Assembly: GCA_013141435.1 (NCBI GenBank)
Contig: JABFQZ010000019.1
Span: 1 to 64,000 of the forward strand
Direction: 5' to 3'
Source: Ferruginibacter sp.
Lineage (GTDB): Bacteria > Bacteroidota > Bacteroidia > Chitinophagales > Chitinophagaceae
Length of the DNA stretch: 64,000 bases
Notes under the pieces: generated by a model
Seen by the model: the letters and a program-made list of their open reading frames with translations, nothing else
What the model was told of the DNA's origin: nothing
Databases searched by the model: none
Shown: positions 54,686 to 63,398 of the stretch, one piece after another
Numbering within the stretch: position 1 is the stretch's first letter
Layout of the letters: the number at the start of each line of letters is the position of its first letter
Program-made: the position numbers and the translations under genes

Positions 54686-55247
54686 TCTTTACATTTTTAA
54701 AAGGCATTCCCATTTCTTTAAGCAATTCGTATGCTTCTTCATTGGTATTTGCTGTAGTTACAAATGTTATATCCAAACCAGTTATTTTATTTACCTTGTC
54801 AATATCTATTTCAGGGAAAATAATTTGCTCAGTAATGCCCAAAGTATAGTTACCTCTGCCATCAAAAGCTTTATCGTTAATTCCTTTAAAGTCACGTACA
54901 CGTGGCAATGATACAGAAACCAATCTATCCATAAATTCAAACATTTTTTCGCCACGTAAAGTAACTCTTGCACCTATTGGCATGTTCTTACGCAACTTAA
55001 AGTTTGATATATCTTTTTTAGAATTTGTAGCTACTGCTTTTTGTCCAGTTATGTTTGATAACTCATCAATTGCAATATCAATAAGTTTTTTGTCATTTAC
55101 AGCTCCATTTACTCCACGATTCAAACAAATCTTGGTTAATTTTGGCGCTTGCATTACAGTTTTATAACTGAATTTTTTCATTAAAGCAGGTATAACTTCT
55201 TTTTTATACTTATCTGCTAATCTTTGGGTTGTTGCTATTGTGCTCAT
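54681..55247 (-). CDS. rplE: 50S ribosomal protein L5
   Basis: 188 residues. [60 protein letters not shown] and the C-terminal [20 protein letters not shown] are canonical. It binds 5S rRNA. Its start overlaps the stop of rplX by one base, so the two are coupled. Confidence 0.97.
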   Translation of the reverse strand: MSTIATTQRLADKYKKEVIPALMKKFSYKTVMQAPKLTKICLNRGVNGAVNDKKLIDIAIDELSNITGQKAVATNSKKDISNFKLRKNMPIGARVTLRGEKMFEFMDRLVSVSLPRVRDFKGINDKAFDGRGNYTLGITEQIIFPEIDIDKVNKITGLDITFVTTANTNEEAYELLKEMGMPFKNVKK

Positions 55248-55585
55248 TATTTAATTACCTCCCCTGATTTTTTTGTTATACGAACTAATTTACCTTCTAC
55301 TCTAGTACGCTTAATTTTTGTTGCCGATCCTGCTTTTGCATCCCATAGCATAACATTACTTATCGCTATTGGTGCTTCTACTTTTACAATACCACCTTTA
55401 GTGTTTTGTGCTGTAGGTTTTGTATGTTTGGTTACGATATTTACACCTTCAACCAATACACGCTTTTTTTCTACTAATATTTCTAACACTATACGAGGTT
55501 TTTTCAAATCCTTGTCGTCTCCAGCAATAACTACTACCGAATCTCCTTTTTTAATGTTGAACTTAGGTTTAAATCTTGTGCTCAT
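55247..55585 (-). CDS. rplX: 50S ribosomal protein L24
   Basis: 112 residues with a KOW start ([20 protein letters not shown]), [20 protein letters not shown] and a C-terminal [20 protein letters not shown]. It initiates 50S assembly at the 5' end of 23S rRNA. The one-base overlap with rplE indicates coupling. Confidence 0.96.
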   Translation of the reverse strand: MSTRFKPKFNIKKGDSVVVIAGDDKDLKKPRIVLEILVEKKRVLVEGVNIVTKHTKPTAQNTKGGIVKVEAPIAISNVMLWDAKAGSATKIKRTRVEGKLVRITKKSGEVIK

Positions 55586-55647
55586 TTTTATAAATTTTCA
55601 AATTTACAGATTTGCAAATTTGCGTATCTGATTTTTTTTGTGTTTAA

Positions 55648-56016
55648 CTATAGTACCTCTGGTGCAAGTGAAATAATTTTCATGTATCCTTTATCTCTTA
55701 ACTCACGAGCTACAGGCCCAAAAATACGAGTACCTCTTGGTTCGTCAGAATTGTTTAATAATACTACTGCATTGTCATCAAAGCGAATATAAGAGCCATC
55801 TTTACGACGCAATTTATTAACCGTTCTTACAATTACAGCTTTACTAACTGTACCTTTTTTTACACCACCTTGAGGAGTAGCTTCTTTAATAGTTACTACA
55901 ATTTTATCCCCAATTTTGGCATAATCTTGTCCACTATTTCCTAATACACGTATACATAATACCGATTTGGCACCACTGTTGTCCGCTACATTTAGTCTAC
56001 TTTCTTGCTGAATCAT
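55648..56016 (-). CDS. rplN: 50S ribosomal protein L14
   Basis: 122 residues. [40 protein letters not shown] and [20 protein letters not shown] match the highly conserved family. Contacts the 30S subunit at bridge B5/B8. Confidence 0.98.
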   Translation of the reverse strand: MIQQESRLNVADNSGAKSVLCIRVLGNSGQDYAKIGDKIVVTIKEATPQGGVKKGTVSKAVIVRTVNKLRRKDGSYIRFDDNAVVLLNNSDEPRGTRIFGPVARELRDKGYMKIISLAPEVL

Positions 56017-56026
56017 TTTGTTTTAT

Positions 56027-56071
56027 TTAGTATCTAATAATTAGTACTATGTACTTAGTTACTAGACTAGT
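56027..56071. repeat. AGTACTATGTACTTAGT repeat words in rplN-rpsQ spacer
   Basis: TTTAGTATCTAATAATTAGT, then ACTATGTACTTAGTTACTAG. Words of the AGTACT family in a 138-bp spacer, one of the longest in the cluster. Confidence 0.5.
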
Positions 56072-56154
56072 TCTTAATTGTTAAAGGCTTTTTTATCTTA
56101 CTAAAACATTTCGTTAAGAAATTTTTTATCTTAAAGCAATGTAATAAGTAGATT

Positions 56155-56421
56155 TTATTTCACTTTCTCTACCACTTCTACCAATCTCCAACGCTTCAAT
56201 TTGCTCAAAGGTCGAGTTTCCATAATTTTTACAGTGTCACCAATGCTGCATTCATTGTTTTCATCATGTGCATGAAATTTAGAAGTTTTTTTCACAAATT
56301 TACCATACAAAGGATGTTTTACTTTTCTTTCGATAGCAATTGTAATGGTTTTATCCATTTTGTTACTAGTTACAATACCTGTTCTAGTTTTTCTTATTTT
56401 TCTTACTATATTATCTTCCAT
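56155..56421 (-). CDS. rpsQ: 30S ribosomal protein S17
   Basis: 88 residues. [40 protein letters not shown] and [20 protein letters not shown] fit the family. Primary 16S rRNA binder. Confidence 0.96.
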   Translation of the reverse strand: MEDNIVRKIRKTRTGIVTSNKMDKTITIAIERKVKHPLYGKFVKKTSKFHAHDENNECSIGDTVKIMETRPLSKLKRWRLVEVVEKVK

Positions 56422-56445
56422 TTTTATTCTTTTTTGATGAGGCTA

Positions 56446-56655
56446 TTAAGCTCCAATCTGAGTTTTTCTTAATTGAGTTTTCAACCTAGCTATATCTCTT
56501 CTCAATGCACGAATGCTTTGAGGATTTTCAAGAGGAGCAATTGCATGAGCAAAAGTTAATTTTTTCATACGCAATTCATCTTCTTTAATTTTAGCTGTCA
56601 AATCTGCCTCAGATAATCCTTTTAGGCTATTTGCAAAATCGTTAGTTTTAGACAT
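56446..56655 (-). CDS. rpmC: 50S ribosomal protein L29
   Basis: 69 residues, slightly longer than the usual 60-66. LKGLSEADLTAKIKEDELRM and NPQSIRALRRDIARLKTQLR are the two-helix L29 hairpin. It lies at the tunnel exit. 24 bp before rpsQ. Confidence 0.95.
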   Translation of the reverse strand: MSKTNDFANSLKGLSEADLTAKIKEDELRMKKLTFAHAIAPLENPQSIRALRRDIARLKTQLRKTQIGA

Positions 56656-56718
56656 CTTACTTTTTATTTGAACTTTTAAAATTTTTAGAATTAATAAATA
56701 ACTCTTTAGATTTATATT

Positions 56719-57138
56719 TTATGCTACAAAATCTCTACTTACGATAAATTTTGTAAGAATTGGCAATTTTTGAGCAGCTAATGCAAATGCATGTTTTGCT
56801 ACTTCAACTGGTACACCATCTGCTTCAAACAAAATTCGTCCAGGTTGTACAATTGCAGCCCAACCCTCTGGATTACCTTTACCTTTACCCATCCTTACCT
56901 CAGCAGGCTTTGCTGTAATTGGTTTATCAGGAAAAATTCTTATCCATACATTACCTTCTCTTTTCATAGCACGTGTCATTGCCTGACGAGCACTTTCTAT
57001 TTGCCTATTGGTAAGTTGTACGCTATCTAAAGCTTTTAAACCAAATGTACCAAAAGCCAAAGTAGCTCCTCTTTTGGTATCGCCCTTCATTCTACCTTTT
57101 TGGGTCTTTCTATGTAATACTCTTTTCGGTGATAACAT
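56719..57138 (-). CDS. rplP: 50S ribosomal protein L16
   Basis: 139 residues. [40 protein letters not shown] in variant form ([20 protein letters not shown]) and [20 protein letters not shown] are typical. It shapes the tRNA A-site of the large subunit. Confidence 0.97.
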   Translation of the reverse strand: MLSPKRVLHRKTQKGRMKGDTKRGATLAFGTFGLKALDSVQLTNRQIESARQAMTRAMKREGNVWIRIFPDKPITAKPAEVRMGKGKGNPEGWAAIVQPGRILFEADGVPVEVAKHAFALAAQKLPILTKFIVSRDFVA

Positions 57139-57261
57139 TTTCTTAAAATTTGCTAATTCGATAATTTGCTATTGTGCTTTTTTAAACACTACCAGCATAT
57201 TTAATATTTTAGACTTTGTAATTATATCAGCAATTTGCTAACGAGTACATTGTCTCAGTTT

Positions 57262-58038
57262 TTATCTTCTTCCGCCACCACCGCTTCTACGGTCATCTCC
57301 ACCTCTTCCTCCACCTCTGCGGTCATCTCTTCTATCAAAACCACCTTGTCTATTATCTGGTCCTTCATTTTTAGCTCCTGCTAAAACATTTGGATTCAAA
57401 TCTCTTTTACCTAAAACTTCTCCTTTACAAATCCATACTTTGATACCAATTTTACCATAAACTGTAAGGGCAAATACATTTGCATAATCAATATCCATAC
57501 GTAGTGTATGCAATGGTGTGCGTCCTTGTTTAATTTCTTCGCTACGAGCAATTTCAGCACCACCTAAACGGCCACCTACTTTTACTTTAATACCTTCGGC
57601 ACCCATACGTAATGCAGAAGCTATTGATAATTTTATAGCTCTTTTATAGCTTATACGATTTTCTAATTGACGAGCAATAGTATCGGCTACAATTGCTGCA
57701 TCTAATTCTGGTCGACGAATTTCCAAAATATTAATTTGCACATCGTCTTTACCACACAACTTTTTCAGTTCTTCTTTAATTCTATCAACTTCTCCACCAC
57801 CTTTACCAATAATAATACCAGGCTTTGCAGTATGAATTGTAACAATTAACTTATTAAGTGTACGTTCGATTACAATTTTAGATATGCTAGCTTTACTGAT
57901 ACGTGCATTAAGATAATTTCTAATCTTATCGTCTTCAATTAGTTTTTTTGCATAATCCTTTTTGTGAGCGTACCAGTTGCTGTCCCAGCCTCTTGTTATA
58001 CCTAATCTAGCACCAATCGGATTTGTTTTCTGACCCAT
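57262..58038 (-). CDS. rpsC: 30S ribosomal protein S3 with Gly/Arg-rich tail
   Basis: 258 residues. [20 protein letters not shown], the KH-domain core [17 protein letters not shown], and [20 protein letters not shown] are canonical S3. The last roughly 30 residues are an RGG/DRR-rich tail ([20 protein letters not shown]), which is longer and more basic than in Escherichia coli. It sits at the mRNA entry channel. Confidence 0.97.
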   Translation of the reverse strand: MGQKTNPIGARLGITRGWDSNWYAHKKDYAKKLIEDDKIRNYLNARISKASISKIVIERTLNKLIVTIHTAKPGIIIGKGGGEVDRIKEELKKLCGKDDVQINILEIRRPELDAAIVADTIARQLENRISYKRAIKLSIASALRMGAEGIKVKVGGRLGGAEIARSEEIKQGRTPLHTLRMDIDYANVFALTVYGKIGIKVWICKGEVLGKRDLNPNVLAGAKNEGPDNRQGGFDRRDDRRGGGRGGDDRRSGGGGRR

Positions 58039-58077
58039 AGTATTTATTTAGCTCCCGATATTTCGGAATTAATTTTA

Positions 58078-58521
58078 TTATTCTGTTTCTGAATTAGCTT
58101 TTTTCTTAGTTACTGTTTTTTTAGCTGTTGGTTTTGTTTCTACAGCTTTTTCTGCAACAACTTTTTTTGTTTTTACAACTGGCTCAGCAGCAGTATCTAC
58201 AAAAACAGTTACATGGTTACTACGTTTACGTACTCTATAACCACGACCTTGTGGTGCAGGACGCATACGTTTAATAACTCTTGCTGCATCTACAAAAATT
58301 GTTTTTACGATTAATGCACTTTCATCTGCACCTTCGTTTTTTGCTTTCCAATTGCTTATTGCAGAAAGAATAAGTTTACGCAAAGGAACTGAAGGATGTT
58401 TAGAACTATGATCTAAAATCGCTAAAGCCTTTTCTACCTTCATTCCACGAACAAGATCTGCTAATAAGCGCATCTTTCTAGGTGATGTAGGTTCATTATT
58501 TAATTTTGCTACTGCTTCCAT
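58078..58521 (-). CDS. rplV: 50S ribosomal protein L22 with basic tail
   Basis: 147 residues; the core is about 110. [40 protein letters not shown] (as [20 protein letters not shown]) are typical. The C-terminal tail is Lys/Thr/Ala-rich ([16 protein letters not shown]). The beta-hairpin reaches the exit tunnel. Confidence 0.96.
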   Translation of the reverse strand: MEAVAKLNNEPTSPRKMRLLADLVRGMKVEKALAILDHSSKHPSVPLRKLILSAISNWKAKNEGADESALIVKTIFVDAARVIKRMRPAPQGRGYRVRKRSNHVTVFVDTAAEPVVKTKKVVAEKAVETKPTAKKTVTKKKANSETE

Positions 58522-58597
58522 TTTTATTTTTATTGTAAGTTGTAAGTAATAAGTTGTAAGTTTTTATCAACTCTCAACTGCTATCTGCCAACTGCTT

Positions 58598-58867
58598 TTA
58601 TCCTTTTTTGTTTGAGTGTCCTCTAAAATTTCTTGTTGGTGCAAATTCTCCTAATTTATGACCTACCATAAACTCTGTAACATAAACTGGTATAAACTTA
58701 TTACCATTATGCACTGCAAAAGTTTGTCCTACAAAATCAGGAGATATTGTACTTCTACGGCTCCAAGTTTTAATTACTCCTTTTTTACTTTTTCCTTCTC
58801 CCATTGCAAGAACTTTTGCTTCAAGTTTTGCTTCAATGTAAGGACCTTTTTTTAATGAACGACTCAT
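58598..58867 (-). CDS. rpsS: 30S ribosomal protein S19
   Basis: 89 residues. [40 protein letters not shown] and [20 protein letters not shown] are the invariant S19 stretches. It sits in the 30S head. Confidence 0.97.
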   Translation of the reverse strand: MSRSLKKGPYIEAKLEAKVLAMGEGKSKKGVIKTWSRRSTISPDFVGQTFAVHNGNKFIPVYVTEFMVGHKLGEFAPTRNFRGHSNKKG

Positions 58868-58924
58868 ATTTTTTATTTTTGTTTATTTTCCCAAATTAAG
58901 AATGGGATATTTTAACAATGAAAA

Positions 58925-59764
58925 TTATTTACTTAATTTTTTTCCATTTTTACGTTGGATAATCATTTTATCAGACCCTTTGCCACGAGTACGTGTAATT
59001 TGACCTTTTGCATATTTACCTTTACGACTACGTGGATGACCACCAGATGCTCTACCTTCACCACCGCCCATTGGATGATCTACCGGGTTCATAGCTACTG
59101 CTCTTGTACGTGGACGAACACCTTTCCAACGGTTACGACCTGCTTTACCAGCACTTTCTAAACTATGATCGCTGTTTGAAACAACACCTACTGTTGCGTA
59201 ACAATTTATTAATACTCTTCTCAATTCGCCACTTGGCATTTTTAGAATTGCGTATTTTTCTTCTTTATTACTTAATTGAGCAGATGTACCTGCACTTCTT
59301 ACTAAAATACCACCTTGACCTGGTTGCATTTCGATATTATGAACATTTGTACCTAATGGCATGTTTTTAAACATCAATGCATGTCCTAATTCTGGAGCTA
59401 CTGCATCGCCACTTAAAACCGTTTGACCTACTTGTAAACCAGCTGGAGCAATGATGTAACGTTTTTCTCCATCGGCATAATGTAATAAAGCTATAAAAGC
59501 GGTACGGTTTGGATCGTATTCAATAGACTTTACAGTTGCAGGAATATCTTTTTTATTTCTTTTAAAATCTATGATACGATACATAGTTTTATTTCCTCCA
59601 CCCATGTAACGCATACTTCTACGTCCGTCTGAATTACGACCAGCTGTATTTTTTTGCTTTTCAAGCAAAGTTTTTTCAGGTTTGTTGGTTGTTATTTCTG
59701 CGTAAGCATTACCAATTCTCCATCGAGTACCTGCTGTGGTTGGTTTGTATTTTCTAAGTGCCAT
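58925..59764 (-). CDS. rplB: 50S ribosomal protein L2
   Basis: 279 residues. [60 protein letters not shown] with the conserved peptidyl-transferase-region histidine. Standard S10 order. Confidence 0.98.
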   Translation of the reverse strand: MALRKYKPTTAGTRWRIGNAYAEITTNKPEKTLLEKQKNTAGRNSDGRRSMRYMGGGNKTMYRIIDFKRNKKDIPATVKSIEYDPNRTAFIALLHYADGEKRYIIAPAGLQVGQTVLSGDAVAPELGHALMFKNMPLGTNVHNIEMQPGQGGILVRSAGTSAQLSNKEEKYAILKMPSGELRRVLINCYATVGVVSNSDHSLESAGKAGRNRWKGVRPRTRAVAMNPVDHPMGGGEGRASGGHPRSRKGKYAKGQITRTRGKGSDKMIIQRKNGKKLSK

Positions 59765-59817
59765 TTTTATTAATCTTTTTTTGTCAAAACTTTGCGGTGC
59801 TGACCACCATTCTTTAA

Positions 59818-59883
59818 ATTTAGTATCTAGTGCTTAGTATTAGGTATTGATATAATTATTTTTACTTAATACTTTGTACTCTA
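59818..59883. repeat. AGTATCTAGTGCTTAGTATT repeat words in rplW-rplB spacer
   Basis: TAGTATCTAGTGCTTAGTAT, TAGGTATTGATATAATT, ACTTAATACTTTGTACTC. Same word family as 10820-10915, in a 119-bp spacer. Confidence 0.5.
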
Positions 59884-60183
59884 TTATTGTGCAGAGAATA
59901 CATCAATTGTATCTCCTTCTGCCACTGTAACAATGGCTTTTTTCTTAGCAGCCTTACGACCAATAATAAAACCAGCTTTTGTATATTTAGCTTTTAATTT
60001 AGATGGCATTACTGCTGTATTTACCATTTCTACTTGAACTCCGTAAAAAAGTTCTACAGCTTTTTTAATTTCTAATTTGTTCGATTTTCTATCTACTACA
60101 AAAGTGTAGCGATTCATTTTTTCTGCTTGCTTATTAGCTTTTTCAGAAAGAACTGGCTTTATTAATATATCTGATGGTTTCAT
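59884..60183 (-). CDS. rplW: 50S ribosomal protein L23
   Basis: 99 residues. MKPSDILIKPVLSEKANKQA, YTFVVDRKSNKLEIKKAVEL and VNTAVMPSKLKAKYTKAGFI fit the family. It binds at the tunnel exit. Confidence 0.95.
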   Translation of the reverse strand: MKPSDILIKPVLSEKANKQAEKMNRYTFVVDRKSNKLEIKKAVELFYGVQVEMVNTAVMPSKLKAKYTKAGFIIGRKAAKKKAIVTVAEGDTIDVFSAQ

Positions 60184-60214
60184 TTATTCTAATTTAAAAA
60201 TTAGCTATTTAATT

Positions 60215-60853
60215 TTATGCTTCTGCTTCTATTACTTCTTCGGTAAATAATTTTGCTGCACTTTCTGAAAGTACTAACACATTTGCATTTAAAATATCGT
60301 ATGTGTTCATATCACTAATTACAGTGCCACTTACACCTGGTACATTGCGAAGGCTTAAATAAAAGTTATCGTTGTATTCCGGTATTACAAACAAAGATTT
60401 TTTACGACCCATGTTTAGGTTTTTTAATACCCCTGTAAAAGTTTTAGTTTTTGGAGTATCCATAACTATATCTTCAAGAATAATGATACCATTTTCTTTA
60501 GCTTTGTACGATAAAGCACTCATTTTAGCTAAGTCTTTTACTTTACGATTAAGTTTGATATCGTATTTATGTGGTTTTGGGCCAAAAATTGTACCTCCAC
60601 CTTTGTATATAGGACTTCTAGCATTACCCTTACGAGCTCCACCTGTGCCTTTTTGCTTATGTAATTTTTTTGAAGATCCTTGAACTTCAGATCTTGTTTT
60701 AACTTTGTGTGTACCTTGACGCTGTGCACCTAAGTATTGCTTTACTGCTAAGTAAATAACATGATCGTTCGGCTCTATACCAAATATTTCTTCTGGTAAT
60801 TCAACTGTTCTTCCTGTTTTTTCTCCTTTGGAGTTTAATATATCTAGTTGCAT
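60215..60853 (-). CDS. rplD: 50S ribosomal protein L4
   Basis: 212 residues. QLDILNSKGEKTGRTVELPE, RSEVQGSSKKLHKQKGTGGA, RKGNARSPIYKGGGTIFGPK are the typical L4 loop elements. In gamma-proteobacteria L4 autoregulates the S10 operon; I see no clear leader target. Its start is 2 bp after the rplC stop, so the two genes are coupled. Confidence 0.97.
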   Translation of the reverse strand: MQLDILNSKGEKTGRTVELPEEIFGIEPNDHVIYLAVKQYLGAQRQGTHKVKTRSEVQGSSKKLHKQKGTGGARKGNARSPIYKGGGTIFGPKPHKYDIKLNRKVKDLAKMSALSYKAKENGIIILEDIVMDTPKTKTFTGVLKNLNMGRKKSLFVIPEYNDNFYLSLRNVPGVSGTVISDMNTYDILNANVLVLSESAAKLFTEEVIEAEA

Positions 60854-60855
60854 AA

Positions 60856-61473
60856 TTATTTCTGTATTAAAACGATTGAACCAATATGGCCCGGAACCGA
60901 ACCGCTTATTAATATGTAGTTTTTTTCTGCGAAAATTTTAACTACTTTAAGACCTTTCATCATTACTCTATCGCCACCCATACGGCCTGCCATACGCATA
61001 CCTTTAAATACACGACTTGCATCGGAAGAGTTACCGATAGAACCAGGGGCTCTTGAACGATCATGCTGACCATGGGATTGACCACCAACACCTTTAAAGC
61101 CGTGGCGCTTTACAACACCTTGAAAGCCTTTACCTTTGGTTGTACCGACTACTTCAACGCTATCGCCTTCAGTAAAAATATCTACTGTGATTTCTTCTCC
61201 AACATTTTTTGTTGATTCGCTATTGCGTATTTCTTTTACTACTTTTTTCGGCGCTGTATTAGCTTTTGCAAAGTGTGCAATTTCCGATTTGAGGGAGTGT
61301 TTTTCTTTCTTATCTCCGAATGCAATTTGGAGTGCATTGTAACCGTCTGTTTCTACGGTCTTTTTTTGGGTAACTACGCAAGGCCCAGCTTCTATGATGG
61401 TAACGGCTGTTTGTTTGCCTGTTTCATCAAAAATACTGGTCATGCCAATTTTTTTTCCAATAATACTTTTCAT
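60856..61473 (-). CDS. rplC: 50S ribosomal protein L3
   Basis: 205 residues. [60 protein letters not shown] and [20 protein letters not shown] are the canonical stretches, including the conserved Gln region of the peptidyl-transferase-facing loop. Confidence 0.97.
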   Translation of the reverse strand: MKSIIGKKIGMTSIFDETGKQTAVTIIEAGPCVVTQKKTVETDGYNALQIAFGDKKEKHSLKSEIAHFAKANTAPKKVVKEIRNSESTKNVGEEITVDIFTEGDSVEVVGTTKGKGFQGVVKRHGFKGVGGQSHGQHDRSRAPGSIGNSSDASRVFKGMRMAGRMGGDRVMMKGLKVVKIFAEKNYILISGSVPGHIGSIVLIQK

Positions 61474-61615
61474 TGTATTTTATTTGTATTCAGCGCTCCT
61501 TATTTTTTATTGCTTTATCAGGCTTAGCATGACAAAAGCGCAACAAGGAGATGAATGTTTAATTTTCTATTTTAAGATCTTACCTTTTGCCTCCCCAACT
61601 TTATCGGGGGGTTCA
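61474..61615 (-). promoter_or_regulatory. rpsJ-rplC spacer with a CCCC/GGGG hairpin
   Basis: This 142-bp spacer is the longest inside the cluster. Near 61595-61612 it holds CCTCCCCAACTTTATCGGGG. Read on the minus strand, CCCC and GGGG can pair around GATAAAGTT. It could act as a processing or attenuation site, but no homologue is known to me. Confidence 0.35.
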
Positions 61616-61921
61616 TTAGGCCTTTATTTCTACATCTACACCACTTGGCAAGTCTAGTTTGCTTAAAGCATCTACCGTACGACTGCTGCTAGTGTATATA
61701 TCTAACAAACGCTTGTGTGTACACAATTGAAACTGCTCACGAGCTTTTTTGTTTACATGAGGTGCACGTAATACAGTAAAAATTTTCTTCTGTGTAGGAA
61801 GTGGAATTGGCCCTGTAACTACTGCTCCTGTACTACGTACTGTTTTTACAATCTTCTCTGCAGATTTATCTACCAAGTTGTGATCGTAAGACTGTAATTT
61901 TATTCTGATTCGTTGTGACAT
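61616..61921 (-). CDS. rpsJ: 30S ribosomal protein S10
   Basis: 101 residues. [40 protein letters not shown] and [20 protein letters not shown] are canonical. It is the first gene of the cluster, with a clear promoter upstream and no fusA, rpsG or rpsL before it. Confidence 0.97.
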   Translation of the reverse strand: MSQRIRIKLQSYDHNLVDKSAEKIVKTVRSTGAVVTGPIPLPTQKKIFTVLRAPHVNKKAREQFQLCTHKRLLDIYTSSSRTVDALSKLDLPSGVDVEIKA

Positions 61922-61961
61922 ATATAAAGAACTTTTTTTGTGCCGTTTTTTATTTGGAGTG

Positions 61962-61992
61962 CAAAAGTAGGGGGATTATTTTGAATGGCAAA
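61962..61992 (-). promoter_or_regulatory. Promoter of the S10-spc cluster
   Basis: On the minus strand: TTTG (plus 61989-61992), 19-bp spacer, TACTTTTG (plus 61962-61969). This is the best match in the window to the Bacteroidota sigma-A consensus TTTG-N19-21-TAnnTTTG, about 40 bp before the rpsJ start. Confidence 0.75.
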
Positions 61993-62352
61993 GTTTTTTT
62001 AAGTTTTTTTTAAAAGTTTTTACAGTACAAGTGATTTTTTTGCATATTTATACCTGACAAATGTTTTTTTGCTACTTGATTTTTGCATCATGCCTCGCTG
62101 TGTTTATCTTTTTTACAAATTAACAGGATGTTTAGGAGTAGTACATAGTGTAGCGGAGTACAGAAGCGACTGCTTAGCCCGAAAAAGCCTAAATAAAAGC
62201 TGGCAGTATTACAAAGGTAGGCAGCTACAAATATTGAGTATTTAGTATTGAATTTCAATACTTTAATCATATAAATTACCAACCACTTTTTGCAACACTA
62301 CAAAAAAAAATAAAAGTGCAAAACCAAAAAATGCGTTTTGATTCTTATTGTT
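61993..62352. other. Repeat-bearing intergenic region upstream of rpsJ
   Basis: No gene. It holds a degenerate copy of the AGCCTAA...GCTGGC element (about 62145-62210) related to that at 41215-41275, and the word AGTATTTAGTATTGA at 62237-62251, which is part of the complement of TACTCAATACTAAATACT. Around it, AGTATTGAA and TTCAATACT (62242-62260) form a 9-bp palindrome. Confidence 0.55.
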
Positions 62353-63186
62353 TTAATAATCACCTAATGTTTCTGGCAATTCGGAAAGAGCTTTAGCTAA
62401 CTGCTCATCGTTTGGTGCAATGCCGTGCCACTCATGTGTACCTTCCATAAACGAAACACCTTTGCCCATTATAGTTTCCATTAAAATAACTACTGGTTTT
62501 TTATTGCCAGTTTTATTTTTTGCTAGTGTTAACCTTGCTATTATTGCCTCCATATCATTGCCTTCCATTTCTACTACTTCCCAGTTAAATGCTTCTAATT
62601 TTGCTTTTAAGCTAAATAAATTCATAACTTGATTGGTAGATCCGTCTATTTGTTGGCCATTTACATCTATTGTTGCAATTAAATTATCTATGCCTTTGCT
62701 ACCGGCAAACATTATTGCTTCCCAGTTTTGACCTTCTTGTAGCTCTCCATCGCCAAGTAGGGTATATACTATTTGAGTGTCGTTATTTAGTTTTTTTGCT
62801 TTGGCTGCGCCTATGGCTACACTTAAGCCTTGCCCTAGTGAACCACTTGCCATGCGCACACCTGGCAAATGATCGTGTGTGGTGGGATGCCCTTGGAGGC
62901 GTGTGCTTAATTTGCGAAATGTGGCAAGCTCAGTTACAGGAAAGTAACCGCTCCTAGCTAACACACTATAAAAAAGTGGGGAAATATGCCCATTGCTTAA
63001 AAAAAATAGATCTTCACCTTTTCCGTCCATCTTAAAACTTATATCATGTTTCATTATTTTAAAATACAAAGCTGTAAGAAAATCAGTGCAGCCTAATGAA
63101 CCTCCTGGGTGTCCACTTTGTACGCCATGTACCATTCTTACTATATCTCTTCTTATTTGGTTGGCTGTATCTACTAAATTATTCAT
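62353..63186 (-). CDS. Transketolase, N-terminal (thiamine-pyrophosphate-binding) subunit
   Basis: 277 residues, matching the N-terminal half of split transketolases. HGVQSGHPGGSLGCTDFLTA, SNGHISPLFYSVLARSGYFP, MASGSLGQGLSVAIGAA, and the TPP motif LLGDGELQEGQNWEAIMFAG with NVNGQQIDGST (as DVNGQQ) are intact. Transketolase links the pentose-phosphate pathway and glycolysis. The C-terminal half is normally the next gene; here the next gene downstream is rpsJ. The catalytic partner must lie outside the window. Confidence 0.92.
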   Translation of the reverse strand: MNNLVDTANQIRRDIVRMVHGVQSGHPGGSLGCTDFLTALYFKIMKHDISFKMDGKGEDLFFLSNGHISPLFYSVLARSGYFPVTELATFRKLSTRLQGHPTTHDHLPGVRMASGSLGQGLSVAIGAAKAKKLNNDTQIVYTLLGDGELQEGQNWEAIMFAGSKGIDNLIATIDVNGQQIDGSTNQVMNLFSLKAKLEAFNWEVVEMEGNDMEAIIARLTLAKNKTGNKKPVVILMETIMGKGVSFMEGTHEWHGIAPNDEQLAKALSELPETLGDY

Positions 63187-63363
63187 GATTATATAATTGT
63201 GTTTTTTTACAAAATTAGTTTAAAACTGTACATTTTTTCTAAATAATCGTCTTATTTGTAAAAGTGAATACTTTTTTTTGTAAGGATTACGTTCTAAATT
63301 AAACTTTTTAACTGATTTTAAATTATATACGATTACAAATAGATAAAGTACAAACATATTTTA

Positions 63364-63371
63364 TACTTTTG
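63364..63371 (+). promoter_or_regulatory. Candidate -7 element of the glycosyltransferase gene
   Basis: TACTTTTG matches TAnnTTTG, 27 bp before the start codon. No TTTG is seen at -33. Confidence 0.45.
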
Positions 63372-63398
63372 TGATAAATTAAGTATCTAAAGCGATTT

